Shown piece by piece: positions 60,679 to 64,000 of a stretch of 64,000 nt of DNA; position 1 is the first letter of the stretch, and the number at the start of each line of letters is the position of its first letter. The DNA is from Streptomyces sp. NBC_00102 (GTDB lineage: Bacteria; Actinomycetota; Actinomycetes; Streptomycetales; Streptomycetaceae). A model generated the notes under the pieces. That model was not told where the DNA came from. It did not search any database and saw only the letters and a list, made by a program, of their open reading frames with translations. Location: contig NZ_JAPEMC010000001.1 of NCBI RefSeq assembly GCF_026343115.1, positions 5,125,001 to 5,189,000 of the forward strand. Direction: 5' to 3'. A program made the position numbers and the translations under genes.

Positions 60679-61921
60679 GGCTGCCGCCCCGGTGGTCGTG
60701 GAGGAGGCCGCCCACGGCGTCGGCGACCCGATGGGCCTGCGAGGAGTTGAGACGCGGGTCGCAGAGACTGTCGTACCGGGCGACGAGCGAGGCGTCGTCA
60801 TCGGCGGACGCCCCGTCCAGGCATTCGGTGACGTCCTCACCGGTCGCCTCCAGGTGCAGTCCGCCCGGGTGGGTGCCGAGTTCGGCATGCACCTCGAAGA
60901 AGCCCCGGAGCTCGTCCAGCACGTCCTCGACCAGCCGCGTCTTGTACCCGCTGGGCGACTCGCAGGTGTTGCCGTGCATCGGGTCGCACGACCACACCAC
61001 CGGATGGCCGGCCGCCCGGACCGCCGCCACCAGCGGAGGCAGCGCGTCCCTGACCCGGCCCCGGCCCATCCGGGAGATCAGGGTGAGCCGGCCCGGCACC
61101 CGGTCCGGGTCGAGTCGGCGCGCGTACTCCACCGCCTCCTCCGGCGTCGTACCCGGTCCGACCTTCAGCCCCACCGGATTGGCGAGCTGCTCCGCGAAAC
61201 CGATGTGTGCCCCGTCGAGCTGCCGGGTGCGCTCACCGATCCACAGGAAATGCGCCGAACCGCTGTACAGGGCGCCCTGGTCACCGTCGCCGCCCGGTCG
61301 CAGCAGGGCGCCCTCGTAGTCCAGCAGCATCGCCTCGTGGCTGGAGAAGACCTCTTTGCCGGTGCGGGCCAGCGCCCGCACCCGGTTCATCGCCATGGCC
61401 GCGTGCGTGTGCGCCAGCACCATCCGCCGCGGATCGGCGGTCCGCGCGACGGGGTCGGGCTCGAAGGAGTTGACGATGTCGCCCCGGTAGACGGGCAGTC
61501 CCAGGGCGTCGGTCGGGGCCGACCGGGGCTTGGCGTACTGGCCGCCCACCCGGCCCACCGTGACCACCGGAAGTCCGCCGCGCCGGGCGAGCACCCCCGC
61601 CATGTCGAGCAGGCACCGCAGGGTGGCGTCCACATGGGACTCGGTGTTCCCCGCGAACGTCTCGGCGCAGTCGCCCGACTGGAGGAGCAGCGCCTCGCCC
61701 CGCGCCACCGCCGCGAGCCGCCCGCGCAGCCGGTCGGTCTCGTCCGGCGTCACCAGGGGAGGCGCGGATCTGAGGACCGTCACGGCGGCCCGCACCGCCT
61801 CGGCGTCCGGCCAGGCCGGCTGCTGGGCAGCCGGCCTGGCCAGGACCTCGGTCATCCGCGGGCCGCCGTCGAACGGGCCCGTGAGCGGGGGGCCGGAAAC
61901 CATCGGTGTGTGCTCCGGCAT
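60671..61921 (-). CDS. Class II DAHP synthase, probable aminoDAHP synthase (RifH-like)
   Basis: A 416-residue plant-type (class II) DAHP synthase. LLLQSGDCAETFAGN, VVTVGRVGGQYAKPRSAP, GDIVNSFEPDPVARTADPRR and the metal site VVWSCDPMHGNTCESPSGYK are all present. In AHBA clusters this enzyme (RifH) condenses imino-erythrose-4-phosphate with phosphoenolpyruvate to give aminoDAHP. The start MPEHTPMVSG is supported by GGAGAGG 8 bases upstream. It is the first gene of the leftward operon and overlaps the RifI-like gene by 8 bp. A housekeeping DAHP synthase would look similar, but its neighbours argue for the AHBA role. Confidence 0.92.
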   Translation of the reverse strand: MPEHTPMVSGPPLTGPFDGGPRMTEVLARPAAQQPAWPDAEAVRAAVTVLRSAPPLVTPDETDRLRGRLAAVARGEALLLQSGDCAETFAGNTESHVDATLRCLLDMAGVLARRGGLPVVTVGRVGGQYAKPRSAPTDALGLPVYRGDIVNSFEPDPVARTADPRRMVLAHTHAAMAMNRVRALARTGKEVFSSHEAMLLDYEGALLRPGGDGDQGALYSGSAHFLWIGERTRQLDGAHIGFAEQLANPVGLKVGPGTTPEEAVEYARRLDPDRVPGRLTLISRMGRGRVRDALPPLVAAVRAAGHPVVWSCDPMHGNTCESPSGYKTRLVEDVLDELRGFFEVHAELGTHPGGLHLEATGEDVTECLDGASADDDASLVARYDSLCDPRLNSSQAHRVADAVGGLLHDHRGGSRG

Positions 61922-62060
61922 CGGGACGGCCTCTCCAGGTTGGCTGATCACGACCACCCCGCCATCCTGGCGCCCCCCGAGGCCCCCGGGGTACCCCAGA
62001 GGGCCCCTATCCCCGTACGCGCGAGCCGACTTGGGCCCGAGTCGACCCCAAGCTGTCCTC
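61922..62060. promoter_or_regulatory. Divergent promoter region of aminoDAHP synthase and thioesterase genes
   Basis: A 139-bp region with the palindrome GGGGTACCCC (61988-61997), a TAGGGG element on the minus strand (62004-62009) and a dyad CTTGGG-N11-CCCAAG (62030-62052) just before the thioesterase ATG. These are candidate sites for the LAL regulator encoded to the right. No ribosome-binding site is obvious for the thioesterase gene. Confidence 0.45.
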
Positions 62061-62885
62061 ATGAAACCTCTGGAAGCCCTGAACTGGATTCGACCGCTCG
62101 GCAGCAGCACCCTCCCCTCGGCCTCCGACGGGGGCGGCCCCAGGCTGGTCTGCTTCCCGCACGCCGGAGGCGCCGCCAGCTACTTCCTTCCGGTGGCCCG
62201 CGCCCTGGAACCCGGGACGCGGGTGCTGGGCGTGCAGTACCCCGGGCGGCAGGACCGCTACCGGGAGCCGGTCGTGCAGGACCTGCGCACGCTGGCCGAC
62301 CAGGTCCACGACGCGCTCACCACCGTCGACCCGGGCCCGGTGATGTTCCTCGGCCACAGCATGGGCGCGCTGGTCGCGTACGAGGTCGCGCTGCGTCTGC
62401 GCCGGGAGGGGCGCCCGGCGCCGCTCCGGCTCTTCGCCTCGGGCCGACGGGCCCCCTCACGCCACCGTGACGAGTTCGTCCACCTCAGGAGCGACGACCG
62501 GATCGCCGACGAACTGCGCAGGCTGGCCGGCCCGCACACCGCCCTGCTCAGCGACCCCGAGGTCTTCGCGCTGGTGCTGCCCGCGCTGAGGGGCGACTAC
62601 CGGGCCGTGGAGACCTACCGCCACACCCCGGGCGACGTGCTCGACTGCCCGGTCACCGTGCTCACCGGGGACAGCGACCCCATGGTCACCCCCGACGAGG
62701 CCGAGGACTGGCGGCTGCACACCACCGCCTCCTGCGAGGTACGTGTCTTCAGCGGCGGCCACTTCTTCCCGGCCGGCCACGTCCAGGAGATCGCCGCGTT
62801 GCTGGCCGCCGGGGCGGCCGCCGGGCAGAGCCCGGTCGGCGCCCCGGACGCCGGGGTCAGCCGGTCTTGTCGCGCAGCCAGTTGA
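62061..62885 (+). CDS. Type II thioesterase
   Basis: A 274-residue alpha/beta-hydrolase. RLVCFPHAGGAASYF, VQYPGRQDRY, the nucleophile motif FLGHSMGALVAYEV (Ser 100) and the His in FSGGHFFPAGH are typical of stand-alone thioesterases in polyketide or peptide clusters. They clear stalled or wrong acyl groups from carrier proteins (RifR is the rifamycin counterpart). Its presence implies a PKS or NRPS beyond the right edge. Its 3' end overlaps the end of the convergent LuxR gene by 29 bp; the last 25 residues are therefore probably not conserved. Confidence 0.95.
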   Translation: MKPLEALNWIRPLGSSTLPSASDGGGPRLVCFPHAGGAASYFLPVARALEPGTRVLGVQYPGRQDRYREPVVQDLRTLADQVHDALTTVDPGPVMFLGHSMGALVAYEVALRLRREGRPAPLRLFASGRRAPSRHRDEFVHLRSDDRIADELRRLAGPHTALLSDPEVFALVLPALRGDYRAVETYRHTPGDVLDCPVTVLTGDSDPMVTPDEAEDWRLHTTASCEVRVFSGGHFFPAGHVQEIAALLAAGAAAGQSPVGAPDAGVSRSCRAAS

Positions 62886-64000
62886 GATCGCTCGGCAGCT
62901 CCTTGCGGTGCGTGATCTCCAGTTTCCGGTAGACACGTGTCAGATGCTGCTCGACCGTGCTCGCCGTGATGTAGAGCTTCGTGGCGATCTCCCGGTTGGT
63001 GTACCCCATGGCGGCGAGCGCCGCGACCCGGCGCTCGCTGCCGGTGAGCACCGCCAGTTTCTCCGCGTCGCCCGAAGCGGCCGGTGCCTCTCCCAGCTCG
63101 CTGCTCACCGAGAGGAGTTCCCGGGTGAGCGACTCGGCGTTGCAGCTCTGCGCCAGGTGCATCGAACGGCGGAACACCATGCGAGCCCTGCGGTTCTCGT
63201 CGAGCAGGTGGTACGCGCTGCTCAGCTTGGCCAGCGTCCGCGCCTGCTCGAACCGGTCGCCGCACTTCTCCAGCAGTTCCAGGGACTCCAGCAGCAGCTG
63301 GGGCCGCCGTCCCACCGGGCCGGCCGACGCCGTCAGCCGCAGCGCCAGAGCCCGGCCCCGCGCACTCCCGCTGCCCTGCCAGGTCAGCTGGTTGCCGACC
63401 TGTTGCCGCATCTGCTCCGTGTTGCCGAGGCCGAGCCAGGCCTCCGCGGCCCCGGTGCGCCATTGCACCAGACCGGCGGGGTCGAGCCCCCAGCCGCGTA
63501 CCAGGTCCCCGCAGGACAGGAAGTCCGCCAGCGCGGCGTGGTAGTGCCGGGTCGCCAGGTGCAACTGGCCGCGCGCGTAGAGGTAATGCACCCCGTGCGA
63601 CGTCTGGAACATGGTGTCCGGCACCTGGTGGGCCAGCAGCGCCCCCGCCTCCTCGAAGCGCCCGAGCCTGGCGTTCGCCAGGATGAGGGTGCCCAGCGGC
63701 AGCCCGGCCGCCACACCCCAGGCGCGTACGTTGAGTTCGGTCAGCGACTCCTCCGCGTGCCGAGCGGCCCCCGCCAGGTCACCCCTGGCCATCGCCACCT
63801 CGGCACGCACGAAGAGCATCAGCGCCCGCCAGGGGAGCGTCCGCCCGCCGGCCTCCCGGTCGAGCAGCCGTTCGCACCACTCCTGGGCCGTGTGCGTCCG
63901 GTCCGCCACCAGCAGCGTCCGGAAGGCCAGCAGGGCGGCCTCGTCGACCCAGCAGGTGTGCCGGCCCAGGTGCAGGTCCCGCAGGGTCTCCTTCGCCCGC
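62857..64000 (-). CDS. LAL-type LuxR transcriptional regulator, C-terminal part (runs off the right edge)
   Basis: The visible 380 residues are the C-terminal part of a large regulator; the frame is open at 64000 (RDLHLGRHTCWVDEAALL at the edge). Tetratricopeptide-like helices (YLYARGQLHLATRHYHAALA, WRTGAAEAWLGLGNTEQMRQ) lead to a C-terminal LuxR helix-turn-helix (TGSERRVAALAAMGYTNREI, then TASTVEQHLTRVYRKLEI). This is the pattern of LAL regulators, such as GdmRI and RifZ, with an N-terminal ATPase that should lie beyond the window. It is the probable pathway activator of the AHBA cluster. Convergent with the thioesterase gene. Confidence 0.93.
   Translation of the reverse strand, partial: RAKETLRDLHLGRHTCWVDEAALLAFRTLLVADRTHTAQEWCERLLDREAGGRTLPWRALMLFVRAEVAMARGDLAGAARHAEESLTELNVRAWGVAAGLPLGTLILANARLGRFEEAGALLAHQVPDTMFQTSHGVHYLYARGQLHLATRHYHAALADFLSCGDLVRGWGLDPAGLVQWRTGAAEAWLGLGNTEQMRQQVGNQLTWQGSGSARGRALALRLTASAGPVGRRPQLLLESLELLEKCGDRFEQARTLAKLSSAYHLLDENRRARMVFRRSMHLAQSCNAESLTRELLSVSSELGEAPAASGDAEKLAVLTGSERRVAALAAMGYTNREIATKLYITASTVEQHLTRVYRKLEITHRKELPSDLNWLRDKTG

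Overview
The window is chromosomal DNA from a high-GC actinomycete, almost certainly a Streptomyces. Coding regions are strongly GC-biased at third codon positions. Translational-coupling overlaps (ATGA/GTGA) are common. The left edge carries the end of an rRNA operon (23S 3' part, 5S, strong terminator). The gene content is typical of Streptomyces: GlgE-pathway glucan genes, twin L,D-transpeptidases, SpoIIE/HATPase regulators, a terpene synthase, TAT-exported enzymes and TTA (bldA) codons. No tRNA genes, CRISPR arrays or intact insertion sequences were seen.

Layout. 0-5 kb: rRNA end, a small unknown protein, an NmrA-type oxidoreductase divergent from an HxlR regulator, and a DUF2000 protein divergent from an AraC regulator. 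5-16.5 kb: the GlgE alpha-glucan locus (glgE-treS, then mak, then glgB on the minus strand; glgP divergent). TreS, Mak, GlgE and GlgB convert trehalose through maltose and maltose-1-phosphate to branched glucan, and GlgP degrades it. A debranching enzyme (glgX) lies separately at 33-35.6 kb. 16.6-18.6 kb: secreted M4 metalloprotease. 19.4-25.2 kb: five overlapping genes for an extracellular polysaccharide (nucleotide-sugar dehydrogenase, hyaluronan-synthase-like GT2, 70-residue membrane protein, IcaB/PgaB-type deacetylase with a lectin-like tail, TAT-exported protein). 25.4-28.5 kb: a tyrosine-integrase remnant beside an arsenic resistance cluster (arsI/cadI divergent from arsR-acr3-arsC). 28.6-32.3 kb: heterodimeric ABC exporter pair. 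35.7-38.5 kb: tandem lipoprotein L,D-transpeptidases. 38.7-41 kb: enoyl-CoA hydratase, HATPase regulator, EF-hand protein. 41-45.2 kb: carboxylesterase, TauD-type dioxygenase, formylglycine-generating enzyme. 45.3-54 kb: peptidoglycan amidase, terpene synthase, a degenerate SpoIIE-type regulator, a TAT-exported phosphoesterase with a LamG-like domain. 54.3-55 kb: TetR regulator.

55.7-64 kb (right edge, open): an AHBA (3-amino-5-hydroxybenzoate) starter-unit subcluster resembling rifK, rifL, rifM, rifI and rifH. With it lie an unrecognised co-directional gene, a type II thioesterase and a LAL-type LuxR regulator that runs off the window. This is the edge of an ansamycin-like or other AHBA-derived natural product cluster, whose PKS and remaining AHBA genes (rifG, rifJ and rifN counterparts) would lie beyond 64 kb.

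The most interesting candidates for undescribed biology are: the hyaluronan-synthase/Ica hybrid polysaccharide operon; the unknown gene in the AHBA operon; a formylglycine-generating enzyme with a sulfatase-like CTPGR motif in its own N-terminus; a SpoIIE-family protein that has lost its metal-binding aspartates; and several intergenic tandem repeats of unrelated sequence that share a 16-bp period.
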